Shown here: piece by piece, positions 51,383-63,940 of the stretch
Position numbering within the stretch: position 1 is the first letter of the stretch
Layout of the letters: each line of letters opens with the position of its first letter
Source: Nipponacmea schrenckii
Lineage: Eukaryota; Mollusca; Gastropoda; Lottiidae
NCBI GenBank assembly: GCA_030562195.1
Contig: JAUJPP010000007.1
Span: 20,767,769-20,831,768, forward strand
Length of the DNA stretch: 64,000 nt
Direction of reading: 5' to 3'
Made by a program: the position numbers and the translations under genes
The notes under the pieces: model-generated
What the model saw: only the letters and a program-made list of their open reading frames with translations
What the model was told of the DNA's origin: nothing
Databases searched by the model: none

Positions 51383-53854
51383 TTGGAAGAGGTGCAGAAA
51401 ACAGATAAATACGGCATGAAGACCAGGTACACCATTGTGTTCACTATCGCCATACTGTTGAATATATGGATGTGTTTTGGAGAGGAATCTGATGCTGTAC
51501 CAACTTGTGAATCTAACATCCAAAGTTCGAAAATAACATGTGTGATCACCAACAGTATCTCAACTAACATTTTTCTCAATTTCCTCAATAAACTTAAAAT
51601 CGGAAGATCATTTGATAGTCTTCACATTCGTTGTCAAGAAAACATTACATTATTTTGGAACACCTCAGCATTTGTTGACACCTTTAAAACTTTGAAAGTG
51701 GAAGAGTGTATCTGTGAAACTGACCAAACAGTTATACAGATAAATGGCACAAATTTGCAATCATTGGAATTCTTCAAAGTGAATACTGAATTCTTTAATT
51801 ATATTGAAATAGATAAAACTATTCAACTCTCTAGTTTGAGTATAAATGAATGTGGTTTACCAGCGATTCCCGAATTCGTCCTCAAGATGGACAGAAGTAA
51901 CCTACAGAAACTTTTTCTTAAAACGAATCAAATAACTCGTATAAACTGTGAATTGTTTACAGCTGGTGTACCTTGCCTTGATAGGAAATGCCACCTGAAT
52001 CTTTTCGGAAATCAAATTATGGACATTCCTGATTGTGTGTGTAAGTCGTCTATTATATGGTATAATATCAACTTTTATAACAATAGAATAAATAATGTTT
52101 TTAACTTGCAATGTTTAGATCAGATACATGTTGATGCACAAGATAACTCAATAGTAGAGTTGCCTATCTTTACTTTCGACGGTACCATAACATTTGACTT
52201 TACTTTTAATAAGATCAAAAGAATACGCCAAGAAACGTTTTCAAAGTCAAAATTGTGTACAACTATATCTTTATCCTACAATGAAGTAGAGGTGATTGAA
52301 GGCAATGCGTTTAAAGGATTAGAAAGGTTGCAGTTTCTTAATCTACAAGGAAATAAATTAAAAGAATTTGATGTTTTTCACGCCCCTGCTAGTTCTATGT
52401 TTATAGTGAATCTGAATTTAAAATCTAACAGACTAACTCAACCTCCATATAGCTCAGGGAATTATACAATAACCAAGTTAGTTCGAACACAAGCTTCACA
52501 AAATCCTTTCCAATGTGATTGCTCAATAACAAGATTCAGTGATCGTTATAACCAAGATAAAAATCTGGAGAAGCAATCACCAGCGCCTAGAACTCATCCT
52601 TTACTAATATCATATAAATATATAACACAGATATTTGTCGATGGTGGACTCTTCCAATGTGATTCTCCTGAAAATATTAGGAATCAACTTGTGGTAAATC
52701 TCAATTCATCTTCCCCTTGTCAGATTATTGACGTCTGCCCAAGTAACTGTACCTGTACTAAATCAGAAGCTTTATCAAAATCAACAATGGTAGACTGCTC
52801 ATTTGGATTATTAACTGAGTTGCCGCTATTCATGCCCAGTGGTGATTTGCAGATAGATCTTTCTTTCAATTCAATTTCTATGCTTGAGGACAGAAACTAT
52901 TTGATCAGAGCAAAAGGTTTTAATATTAGCAATAATGAAATATCACACATTAAATCTGGAGCCGTGACACTTCTACAGAACGTGGCCTTTCTTGATTTAA
53001 GCTTTAATCAGTTATCGACTCTCCCTAGATCCTTCGAGGACACTTTATTTAACAAGGCGGCATCAATATTTCTCCCAGGAAATAAGTGGAAGTGTTCTTG
53101 TGACAATGTTTGGATGGGAGAATGGTTTAATACCAAAAGTTATTTAATATCTGATCGTGGTAATATACAATGTGTTGATGGTTCTAATAACATTCATAAT
53201 TTAATTGAGGTGACAAGTGAAAACCTCGGATGTATACAAACTCATATCAATTACATCGTTCTGTCTGTTGTTTTAGGATCTCTGGTTCTACTTTTTGTTC
53301 TTCTATCAATTCCGACTTTCATATATCGTCGTGAAATTCGGGTTCTATATCATACAAGGATCAAGTTACCGGTACATTTCAGGTTTCATCCTTCACAGAA
53401 GACTTATGATGCCTTCATATCTTACAGTGAACACGACAGGCCCTTTGTAACAGATCTAGTTAACGAATTGGAAAATAAGGTCAATATGCCATACAAGATA
53501 TGTATCCATGACAGAGATTTTCAAGTTGGAACACTTATAGCTGAAAACATCTCATCTGCCATTAATAATAGTAATGTCACGATATTTGTGGTTTCTGAAC
53601 ACTTTGTTGACAGCGAATGGTGTAATTTTGAATTTCAAACTGCTTATCAAACTATGCTTCAAGGTGAACAAACGAAGATATTAGTTATAAAGCTTGGTGA
53701 AGTCGATGATGAGAAACTTGATGAAAATTTAAGGGCTTATATTCGTACAAAATATTATATAGATGCGAAAGACAAACTGTTTTTTGACAAACTTATTTAT
53801 TCCTTGCCTAGTCCAAAGCTAAATAAAGGGAATAACGTTTTGGATGACATTTAA
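51383..53854 (+). CDS. Toll-like receptor 1 of a tandem pair (intronless)
   Basis: Single open frame of 823 codons. A start at residue 12 (51416, MKTRYTIVFTIAILLNIWM) would give an ideal signal peptide and may be the true one. The ectodomain has leucine-rich repeats (e.g. LQFLNLQGNKLKEF), a first C-terminal cysteine cap near residue 374 (NPFQCDC), an N-terminal-type cap near 452 (CPSNCTC), more repeats and a second cap near 567 (NKWKCSCDNVWMGEW). This two-cluster plan is that of protostome mccTLRs. Transmembrane helix about 624-649, then TIR about 673-805 with box 1 YDAFISY, box 2 RDFQVGT and a box 3-like FFDKL. It should sit at the plasma membrane or endosome and signal through MyD88-type adaptors; ligand unknown. 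About 0.99 kb upstream of its paralogue in the same orientation. Confidence 0.93.
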   Translation: MEEVQKTDKYGMKTRYTIVFTIAILLNIWMCFGEESDAVPTCESNIQSSKITCVITNSISTNIFLNFLNKLKIGRSFDSLHIRCQENITLFWNTSAFVDTFKTLKVEECICETDQTVIQINGTNLQSLEFFKVNTEFFNYIEIDKTIQLSSLSINECGLPAIPEFVLKMDRSNLQKLFLKTNQITRINCELFTAGVPCLDRKCHLNLFGNQIMDIPDCVCKSSIIWYNINFYNNRINNVFNLQCLDQIHVDAQDNSIVELPIFTFDGTITFDFTFNKIKRIRQETFSKSKLCTTISLSYNEVEVIEGNAFKGLERLQFLNLQGNKLKEFDVFHAPASSMFIVNLNLKSNRLTQPPYSSGNYTITKLVRTQASQNPFQCDCSITRFSDRYNQDKNLEKQSPAPRTHPLLISYKYITQIFVDGGLFQCDSPENIRNQLVVNLNSSSPCQIIDVCPSNCTCTKSEALSKSTMVDCSFGLLTELPLFMPSGDLQIDLSFNSISMLEDRNYLIRAKGFNISNNEISHIKSGAVTLLQNVAFLDLSFNQLSTLPRSFEDTLFNKAASIFLPGNKWKCSCDNVWMGEWFNTKSYLISDRGNIQCVDGSNNIHNLIEVTSENLGCIQTHINYIVLSVVLGSLVLLFVLLSIPTFIYRREIRVLYHTRIKLPVHFRFHPSQKTYDAFISYSEHDRPFVTDLVNELENKVNMPYKICIHDRDFQVGTLIAENISSAINNSNVTIFVVSEHFVDSEWCNFEFQTAYQTMLQGEQTKILVIKLGEVDDEKLDENLRAYIRTKYYIDAKDKLFFDKLIYSLPSPKLNKGNNVLDDI

Positions 53855-54084
53855 TTATGTTTTTTTACGTTCATCTTTAACACAAAAATTCGTTTTTGCA
53901 TGGTTAGTTTTTAATTAAATCATTACATATGTATAACATTGTTTTTCTTAATGAAATCTGTTGGATTGAAGATAATCACGAATTTCCTTCAAAATTTCAT
54001 TAGGAAAGAAAAGATCCAAACAGATGAAGAAGTTTTCATGCGTATACATGATGTATGTTTATTAAATATGCTTAAATAACTGAT

Positions 54085-54760
54085 AGTAACATTATCCATA
54101 TACAGGATACTACTAGCCGATAGTCACCAATAAACACGCCTCTAAACACAGTATGAATATAAACAAGCTGATATTCACAGTATCAATTTACAAGCTGATA
54201 GTGGCAGTATCAATAAACTAACTGATAGTCAAGGTTTCAATAAACTGATAGTCAAGGTATCGATAAATTAGCTGAAAGTCACAATCAATAAACTATCTGA
54301 TAGTCACAGTATCAAAAAACTAACTGACTGTCACAGTATCAATAAACTAGCTGATTTTATCAATAAACTAGCCAATAAACTATCCAAAAGTCACAGTATC
54401 AATAAACTAAACAATAAACTAGCTGATAGTCACAGTATCAATAAACTAGCCAATTGACTAGCCGATAGTCACAGTATCAATAAACTACCTGATAGTCACG
54501 GCATCAATAAACAAACTGATAGCCACAGTATTATAAAAAAAAACTCTGATAGCGACAGTATCAAGTATAAAAAAAGACTGATAACCACAGTATCAATAAA
54601 CTATCTGATAGCCACAGTATCAATAAACTATCTGATAGCCACAGTATCAATAAACTACAGTACCTAATATAGTCACAATATTCATAAACTATCTGATAGT
54701 CGCGATATAAATAAATTACCTGATTGTCACAGGATCAATAAACCATCTATATAACGAATA
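54085..54760. repeat. Minisatellite between the TLR genes; unit contains AATAAA
   Basis: More than twenty imperfect copies of a ~26-bp unit 'ctgatagtcacagtatcaat' + 'aaacta'. Over a dozen copies keep AATAAA on the plus strand. The array begins about 230 bp after the first TLR stop and ends just before the second TLR. Confidence 0.9.
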
Positions 54761-54820
54761 GCTTAGAAATTCAATCAGTTGCTACCATGCTATGGAGAGA
54801 CAGTTTACTTACAAAATCGG

Positions 54821-54833
54821 TTGTTCTTTTCAG
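54821..54833 (+). promoter_or_regulatory. Likely 3' splice site just before the second TLR start
   Basis: 'ttgttcttttcag' is a strong polypyrimidine tract plus CAG, six bases before ATG at 54840. It suggests a spliced 5' UTR and a start at 54840 instead of the in-frame upstream ATG at 54792. Confidence 0.5.
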
Positions 54834-54839
54834 ACGAAG

Positions 54840-57245
54840 ATGATGAATATGCCTCGGGTTGCCGTTATTCTGATACTCGCTATTATTGTATATGTGGAGA
54901 GCCAAAATACAACCACAGATGTACCTACACCAGAACTATATTGTCCACAGTCTTGTACTTGTGGAGAAGGCAGTAATTTACCAAGAATTTACCAACCTCT
55001 GGCTGATATACGCCATATTTACTGTGTTTGGACTAACGATTCATTAAATTTAACAGAAGAAATTACTATGGCAACAGAACGCAATCGGTCTATAGCCCAT
55101 GATATTCATATTAAATGTTATGGTGATACTGATATAGTGTGGACGTCGTCTGATTTTCTGAAGAAAACATTCGCATTTCGCATGTTTAATTGTAATATTA
55201 TTAATGATGGTCTTATTTTATTCCCAACAGACTCCATAACTAAGATTTTTGTGTTGGATTCATTGCGTCCTGTTGATGTTGATAAATTCCAATTTCGGGG
55301 ATTTAAATCAGCAACCGTATTTCAAATCTCCTATAGCAATTTAAAAAGAATTCCAAACTTGCCCTTCATGCCAAGTTTATTAGTTTTGGCCCTTGAGGGA
55401 AATAACATTACCGAGTTATCCTGCGACTTGTTTTATAAAACGATATGTTTAATGTGTTTAGTTGAATTAAGTTCCAATTCTCTTCAGTCTATTCCTTACT
55501 GTCATTCCCTCCCATCGACGAGACTTGGATTGCAAACATATTATTTCGGCAATAATAAACTCAGTGACATTAGCTATATTGGTAATTTGGATATGACAAG
55601 GGTAGATTTATCATACAATCAAATATCACATTTACCCAATTTTACAAAATTCAATTTATTTAATTTGACTGTGAGCCATAATTCTATCAAGGAAATTAGA
55701 CGGAGTTCTTTTCCTTCCAATATCATGCTGAGATACCTTGATCTCAGCTATAATCAGATTGAAACTATAGAAACTGCAGCCTTCTCAAATTTATTAAATC
55801 TGAAGGAATTGTCATTATATGGGAATAATCTAATCATATTTGATAGTAGACACTTATTACCAACATATCATGTCATTAATATCGATTTGCGATCCAACCA
55901 GCTTGAGTATCCACCATTTCAAGACGAACAACTTACAGAACCTCCTAGCTATCTGAAAATAAAAGCTGCACATAATCCATATATTTGCGATTGTACGACA
56001 AACGAGTGGATGAATCAGCAATCTGTACAGCAAATTTTCTCAGATAAATACTTGATGAAATGCCATGAACCTACAAGATTACATAATCAATCTGTGGTAC
56101 CCGTAAATCTGACTGACTCATGTCCGATAGTGATGAAATGTCCAGTGTCGTGTGTATGTGACTATAATAGAATCTCGGATATTACTTCTATCGTCTGCAG
56201 CAATAGAACCTTATCAGCCTTACCATTAGACCTTCCAGAAGGAAAATTGAGCCTGAATTTGACTTCTAATGTGATAAATATTCTTGATAAACGTGATTAT
56301 TTCCCCAGAATCGTTGAACTAGATCTAAGTTATAATCAGATTAGTAATATATCTAGTACAGGTTTAACCTTATTGTCTAATATACTAACACTGGACCTCA
56401 CTAACAATAACATTTCTTCTTTACCTAGATCTATAACACAAGTTCCATTCTCTCCTACAACAAGGCTCTACGTAGCATCTAATCCATGGCTTTGTTCTTG
56501 TGATTTATTATGGTTTGCTCAATGGTTGGGAGAAAAGAACTCATCAATAAGTGATAAAGACCAGCTTCGGTGTAATTTTCTGTCCATTAATGTTATTGAT
56601 ATCACAGAAGATAACTTACAGTGTAATGTACAGCTGAAAACCTATTTGTATTATTTGATAACAGCATTATTATTAACAATTGTCTTTCTTATATTTCTCA
56701 TAATTAAATGTAGATATAACGCTAAGGTATTATTATATACCCGGCTTCATATTCAGTATTTCGCTCCACCTTTTGTCAGTGAAAAGCCTAAAGAAAATGA
56801 TGTATTTATTGTTTATGATGATGAAGAAATAACTTGGATGAAGAATGTTTTATTAAAGAGACTAGAAGATATTGAAAACCCTGGTTATAAAACGGTTATT
56901 AAAGATAGAGATTTTCTACCTGGTGTAGATGAAAATGAAAATGTTAACGATGCTATCTCTAATAGTTATTGTACTTTATTTATATTTTCGGAAAATTTCC
57001 TACAAAATGAATGGTGTCTGTATAATTTCCATTGTGCTTATGAGCATATGTTAAAGGAAAAAGACATAAAAATTGTGATAATTTTAAAAGATAAGATAAA
57101 TGTTGATGAGTTAAACGACGATTTGAAAGCTTATTTTAAAACTCATACATATCTTGAAGTAAATGATAACATTTTCTGGGATAAATTATTATATGTTTTA
57201 CCCAAAATTTCGCAAAGCATAACACACGAAAACAATATCATTTGA
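54840..57245 (+). CDS. Toll-like receptor 2 of a tandem pair (coding region intronless), diverged TIR
   Basis: Open frame to TGA at 57243. It also extends upstream to an ATG at 54792, but starting at 54840 gives MMNMPRVAVILILAIIVYVE, a clean signal peptide, right after a probable splice acceptor. From 54840 it is 801 aa. Counting from 54792: N-terminal cysteine cap near 52 (CPQSCTC), leucine-rich repeats (LRYLDLSYNQIETIE), cap near 395 (NPYICDC), second N-cap near 450 (CPVSCVC), further repeats, cap near 564 (NPWLCSCDLLWFAQW), transmembrane helix about 619-640, TIR about 669-805. TIR box 1 is altered (NDVFIVYDDEE instead of YDAFISY); box 2 is RDFLPGV with the Pro present, and box 3 is FWDKL. 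It shares domain order with its neighbour but only modest identity, so the duplication is old or fast-evolving. It may signal differently because of box 1; that is inference. Confidence 0.92.
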   Translation: MMNMPRVAVILILAIIVYVESQNTTTDVPTPELYCPQSCTCGEGSNLPRIYQPLADIRHIYCVWTNDSLNLTEEITMATERNRSIAHDIHIKCYGDTDIVWTSSDFLKKTFAFRMFNCNIINDGLILFPTDSITKIFVLDSLRPVDVDKFQFRGFKSATVFQISYSNLKRIPNLPFMPSLLVLALEGNNITELSCDLFYKTICLMCLVELSSNSLQSIPYCHSLPSTRLGLQTYYFGNNKLSDISYIGNLDMTRVDLSYNQISHLPNFTKFNLFNLTVSHNSIKEIRRSSFPSNIMLRYLDLSYNQIETIETAAFSNLLNLKELSLYGNNLIIFDSRHLLPTYHVINIDLRSNQLEYPPFQDEQLTEPPSYLKIKAAHNPYICDCTTNEWMNQQSVQQIFSDKYLMKCHEPTRLHNQSVVPVNLTDSCPIVMKCPVSCVCDYNRISDITSIVCSNRTLSALPLDLPEGKLSLNLTSNVINILDKRDYFPRIVELDLSYNQISNISSTGLTLLSNILTLDLTNNNISSLPRSITQVPFSPTTRLYVASNPWLCSCDLLWFAQWLGEKNSSISDKDQLRCNFLSINVIDITEDNLQCNVQLKTYLYYLITALLLTIVFLIFLIIKCRYNAKVLLYTRLHIQYFAPPFVSEKPKENDVFIVYDDEEITWMKNVLLKRLEDIENPGYKTVIKDRDFLPGVDENENVNDAISNSYCTLFIFSENFLQNEWCLYNFHCAYEHMLKEKDIKIVIILKDKINVDELNDDLKAYFKTHTYLEVNDNIFWDKLLYVLPKISQSITHENNII

Positions 57246-60200
57246 TTTTCCGTTGTTCCTTTCTTTAGTTCATATGCATTTCAAAACGGAAATAGTTGAT
57301 CTTTGAGACGGTTAACTTTTTACAGACGATGGACCAGCGAATTTACATTTATCGTTTTCTTTAACACGATATCGAGTTCGAATGATAATATATATATATA
57401 TATATGATTAACTTTTTCGCTCTTTTGATGTGAATATTTTACGAAAATTTAAATTATGTTTTAATCATTTTGTGTCTATACTCATTATCGTTTAAGCTAT
57501 CGATTTCACCGACAGACCTGATAGTACATTTGTGTTTACCTTCTGATAAAATGGCATTTATATTTTTCAAAATCATACATGTATATTTTTGTAGTATACG
57601 TTTTGATTTGTACTCTATGATTTTATTAAACATTTTTGTTATTTTTTGTATTATGTTTTGTTATTTTCCGGTTTAAAAAGTAACGACTCTCGAAATAGTT
57701 GCTTTCCAACTAATGTAGCGAAATTGAAGCAGTTTTGTTTTAGCAAATATCAGAATTACATAATCCCAAAAGTTCTCTTATAAGGGTATTTAGTCGTCGC
57801 ATTCTAGATTTAAAACAACCAATATATCAGATAACCTTCTTACTTTTGATAAAGCAAAACCTATTCGGTTTGGTGTTTTTTTTTATATAAAATCGACCTG
57901 ATGCTCTTGCAGATTAAACGATCGCAATTTCCCAGGCCTCCAAATTTATTCTCCCACATATAAATATGTTTCTGGACGACATAGCCTATACGAAAACCAT
58001 TAAACAACTTATTACTATTTCAGGTCTGCTTTTGTAAGGTCGAATGGTACAAGAAATATTCCACCAGAACCATTATTAACATGACTCACAAACCCTATAT
58101 ATTCAAAAACCGTTAGAAATCAAATAAAACTTCTATATCCAGACTCAGTGGGGAGAGTAATGTTAAGATTGAGCTACGCCGTGGAATCCTATTACTGCCA
58201 GAGTTGATTTCTGTTGTTGTTTTTAGATGTTATCCACAATATCTTTCAAAGTCGATATGTTTATAAAATAAATACACAAATTAGAGGAAAACTAACGGTG
58301 TTTCGACCATACTGATTGTTTACCATTCTACAGACATATGGTATATTATATTTTATACAATTAATTACATATACAGATACCATTATACGTGAGCAGAAAA
58401 CATTATGGTTATTATAATAAATTTAAAATATAAGTATATATTCCATTTAACACAGACTGGCGCAAAGAATACGTAATAACTCGAAAGGAAAATTTTGCCA
58501 ACCTTTATGTTTCATCCAAAACAATAAGTAGTTATTTCTGAGTCTAACTTACTTTAATGGTGAACAGTACTGGTATATAGACTCGACCTAAACCTCAACT
58601 CCTCATCTTCTTGTCTCATTAATTGACGGTGGCATTGCGTCCAACTAAATTAGTAAGGTGCTCTATGTATTAAATTTTCTATTGGTAGATAGTACCTGCA
58701 ATATGGCATGAATACATTATTGGTCACTGTGCCTGGAGCTTTACAGCAGGGGTTGGCACCATCGACTTTATTTTGATAGATTTATTACTAAAGATAACTA
58801 TTACTTATTGAAACAGATGGCCTTATCATTTCTCTTCAAAACATCAATTAATATCAGCTAAAATTATTGCCAGATAAGATTCTATGTTACAGTCCATGTA
58901 ATCTGACAGGAATTACTGAGTATCAATATTCCTACATTGTTACAACATTGTTAACTTTATATTAGCGCCCAAGAGAAACTAACATGCAAATGAAATCATG
59001 AAATATTTTTACAACATATTCTAAAAACATAAATTTAGTTGAATGACAAACGATACTGTTATCTTACATACAAGGATTTTCGATTTATTCGAAAATCTGA
59101 TTCAGAACTAGGTCAACTCGGAAAAGGGATGTAAGCAAAGAAAGGCGTATTCGATGAATTAAATGTTAACCACTATTTATTATGCAAAGTATCATTTTTC
59201 TACGTCCTTTTAATCGTATAATTGGTATATGCAATGACATGCTGATGAATATGTATAATATATATTAAGTATTTCATTAAATAACTGTTCACAGTAATAT
59301 CATATAGACATATTTTTAATTTTTGTTGCAGTTGTGGATTGCATTATTGCATAAAACAAACCAGTTAGTTTCGGGGTTCAAAATATATTTTTGACCTACA
59401 AGATAGTTCACATAAGTCATAAAGGACATACGTGAATGATGGTGTAGTTCTAATCAAAGAGAAAGACATATTGGATGGACGTGATATTTTCGTTGTAAAA
59501 GAGAAGGAATATTTCCATTAAGTGATTAGCCATCTAAGTCTTCCTATTTACACGAAATTGTAAACAAACAAGAAATGTAGTTAATACTTCTGAAGCGATG
59601 ACCATATAAATTATGTATTTCTTTTAGACTCGAACTTTTGGTGTGTTGAGGATTTATTACCTCCATTGCTATGTTATTAACACGTTGTAAATTTGGCAAA
59701 TAACAGATAAATATGCATCTTATTACTGTTTTTCTACTAGAAAACCTTATAATGAATTCTAATCTGATTTTAAAACATTTTAAACAACTTCTCGAGGTCA
59801 AATTAAATGAATCTGTTTATAGTCTTACTAGTTTTCGCAGGTGTCTTTTATAGGCTCTAGTTTCGGTAGTGGTTACTACGTACGATTAAGCTTGAAATAT
59901 TCTCAATAACCTATAATCCTGGAGAGAATATATGCTGCACTTATTTCATTGTATCTTCCTAGTAGCAACCGACCTATATCTGTCTCTGAGGTGTGAGAAC
60001 AAACAACTGCCATTCGAATACTAATCAACAAAAATAACCATGATCAGAACGAGTTTGGAAGAATGAACATCGAGTGTCTCACACTATCCAGGGCCGAGAT
60101 TACCACCAACTACTACGAATACCAAAACCTACTTGCGATAACAGCATTTGCTGGAAGTGAACGTTAACTTGTAATCTACCAACCAACCAAGCACTCTTTT

Positions 60201-63200
60201 CTTCATAAGAAGAGAACACACAGTACACTGCATGTAACGAGATATTGGCAATGTTTGTACATGGGTCTTTCAAGCATCATCTTTGTACAGATAGAAACAA
60301 AAGATAACATTACAAATAGACATTTTATCCAATATCTGTCTCTTTCAAGTGTCCATGTACAAAATGATGATCAATTGAATCAGGTGTAAGGAAGGTGACT
60401 TAAAATTTTCATAACAGCTGGGTATGATTGTTGGAGCTGTATTGATTGCATGGTCTAACTATTACAATCGGGGGAATTGACTTGAACTCAGTCCTATCAA
60501 CATTAATTTCAGTATTTCAATATTGACACAGTCCTTACAAGGATATGGAAATGATCTCGAGAGCTTTTCAAGTAAAAGAGGGCTAATTTGGGCAGATGTT
60601 TAGCCCAGATGAACAACCACAAAGTAAATAGTTGTAATACGTTTAAGTTATAGAATTTGTAAACACGATCAAATTAGAATTTCGGGAGATTTCAAGACTT
60701 AATAGATTAAATGTCATTGGAGAGTATATGGCAGAATGTGATTTAAAATTTAGAATTTGATTTAGAATTGAAACACGCTGATCATTGCAGTTTTTCCTTT
60801 TGAAATGTTTTTTACCTCAGGAATACTAAAAACGCATTCTGTACATTTTTTAATGGTCTTTAACATTCTTATAAAATCTTCCACTATCTTTGTTTACCAC
60901 TATTACTTAAGTTAAAGCATAATGGATAAACTTTGTGTTTTCATATTTAACCACTTTCTTAATTTAAAGACTTAATAAACAATATACAGTCCAGTGCACC
61001 GCAATCTCCATTTTATATCAGAACACCAGGAAGAGGAAGTATTCTCTGACTTGCAAGATAACACCACGTTTCGGATAACACCAACTTTTTGTCACTAAAT
61101 CAGATATACCCAATTTTTGTATGAATTGACATATAATTGTTTCTAAAGCACGTTGGTAATATAACGTATGGTATATATTCGAGTGTTGAGATTCTAAAGG
61201 GAATCCGAGTATACTTTATTAACACTAAGAACTGAGCTATTGAAAACGGGATTGGATCAGTACGGTAAGTTATTGATTGACTGGTGGTTGATTGGTATAA
61301 TAATTATTATTCGAGTATTTAATAATATTAAACTCTTAGTTGGTTTTTCTATAAACAATCAGCTGTCACCAATGATTATCATTTCATTAATTATTATTCA
61401 CATTAAAGGTATGTTATCTCCGAATCATTCCATAGGTATAGCTGACTGCAGGTTTCAAGCCGCTTTTTCTTTATCCGTAGTCAAGGGGTTGACATATTAA
61501 TTTTTCTATAAAATATTGATTGTTAATGAAAGGTGCAGACAAATCTTTTACTCAAATCAAAATAATCATCATACTCTAGGTTTTACAAAAAGCAATATGT
61601 TCAATTTAATACTTAAAGTCTTTTGTACACAATTATACGTCAATGTTTAATAATAATAAGAAAAACTATGAAAAAAATCAATTTCAATATAATAGATATA
61701 CATGTGCCAAACGTGGTTTAACTAGACGACTGTGTGCCTTTACTACACGGAATACAGTACACAAATCGATTCTACCCAGCGTTTTTCCCCTATCAATCTA
61801 CCAATTATTGTGAATGTAATATGGTTATAGCGGACATTAGCGATGGTTACTCATGGTTATTATGTGTAATAAATTATATTGCTTTACTGTCCTTGTCTAA
61901 GGTCCTTTTTTACTTTTTCAGCCCATCAAAACAAGCCTATGTATTTACGAACCATGATATACATATAGATACAGGCTGCTGATTAGTAACTTTCCTTGGT
62001 TCAACTACAGACTAAATGATAAACCCAGTTCCCAACATGGTGTTAAAGAATTAAAAAGTATGTCAATGCTTAAGAGTCAATACACAACACAGCTAATATT
62101 ATTGATTGTTAGGAAAAGATCAAAGAGAAAAACAACACATTGTTATTTATTACATTAGCATAGAACATTTAATTGATTCTTTGCAAATAAATTTTTAAAA
62201 CCATTTTTATTATGACGTCAACCGTTACTTTCGATTTGCACGCATGAATTCATCTGAATGGGCCTGCATTTTACCGGCAAAATATATTGGAATCTATAAA
62301 TTAATGATTTATAAACATGGGTGGTTGATTTTGAAAATAATTACGTACAAATAAAATGGAAAAAGCAATATTTGGTCCTGTACAGCTGTATAGCTATTAA
62401 AATCGTACACATTTCCAAAAAGGGGCAATAACTCAAATTAAATAAATTCTTCAGTACGCGAGGTAGATCATCCCGTAATAATGATAAGGAACATTGTGAT
62501 CACGTTTCTCCAACGGCCCATTGACATGCTTTAAACGAAGCAATAACTCACATTTCGAAAGTGCTCTTATTTATAAGATAAATATAAATAAAATCAATTT
62601 AGAATGTCACTCTTCTGATCAGATCTATCAATTGTTTTGTTTGTTTTTATTCAGCATTTAGACAACCCAAAGCATTACATAAAATGAACCTTAAGTGAAG
62701 GGTAATTGATATAATTGATGTGCTGTGACAGATGTGAACAGGCCTAGCATTACTCGTTTTAATAAGTAACAACAGCTATAAATGCTATAATCCAGTTTGA
62801 AACGAAGGCATTTCAAATTTATATGAAGTAACCCTCATTAATTTGTTTTTATTTGATTGTAAGCGAACTTTTATCAAAACTTGTCCGTATAAACCGGTTA
62901 CACAAAATACCCTTAAATATTACTTACTAATGGGTATAATTGGCATATTTGGATAGTGGCTACACACAGTCTAATTCAATTCATAACCTACTGTTTTTTT
63001 ATATCAAGCTACAATTCTTACCATTTAAAACTTTTACAAAAGTTTAATTTTAAGTGCAAAACTCGGTGTTTTTTTTTATTTTGACTCTAGTCATAAAAGC
63101 CTTTATATATATGCGTTCGCAAATTCTAATGAAGATTGGATACCAGAATTTGTATGTGCTTGTACGATACTATGCTCATATGAGTTCTTCATTATGAACT

Positions 63201-63940
63201 GCCATGGTATTTCAAATCTATATTACATAGATTCTAGAGTCTAAAGTTAACAGGCCTTTCTTTCTATTCGTGTAGGAAACAGTTAACAATTTGAATGACA
63301 GTTGGAAAATAATTTATTCCCGATGTCAATAAAAGTAGTTTTGTGTGAGAGAGGCGAAATCTGACCATTGATAGAATTATTGATCTCCGGGGTAGAAATG
63401 GACGATCGGTTAACTGCTTTCTAAATATAGATCTTGTCTCATCCACAACCAGGCAAATCGATATCAGTGTAACAGTTGGCTACTGGCAAATTTTTAAAAA
63501 TTACTAGGGAGTTTTATGAAACGAATACATGTATTAAGGTCGATAGAGATGCATATCACACCAATTCTTTGATATATTCCATTTTTAACACAGTACAAGA
63601 TAAAGAATTGATTCAATTATATACAAAATGGACATGAGATGCCTTGTAGATTGCAGCACAACGAAAGGACTGATCGCCACAATATTGATCCCGACCATAC
63701 AACCAACTATACCATAACCCGCAACTACTATTTAGTCTCTATAACTGAAAAGTAATTTTGGAAAAAATATTTGAAATTCCACTTGGTACTTAAAAATTTC
63801 AGCCCATTTTCCATTATATCCAAAATTTAAATAATCTTAAGAATACTATGCAAATAAGCAAAATGGTGGGTATTTTCTAGATTCTGGAATCTGGATTAGT
63901 GCTGGCACGCAGGGGCGTAGCGTGACCATTTTGACTGGGG
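57246..63940. other. 3' flank of the TLR pair and intergenic DNA; no supported gene
   Basis: AT-rich, with an (AT)9 microsatellite near 57388-57405. ORFs are at most 86 codons and domain-free. The phrase 'ggggcaataactcaaatt' near 62420 matches the dispersed repeat family seen at 2.8 kb. Nothing else recognised. Confidence 0.45.

Noticed and set aside
54085..54760. Regular short repeats that might suggest a CRISPR-like array
   Set aside because: Units are directly abutting and degenerate, without unique spacers, and the genome is eukaryotic.
54779..54976. 65-codon plus-strand ORF at the second TLR start
   Set aside because: Out-of-frame shadow of the receptor's N-terminus.
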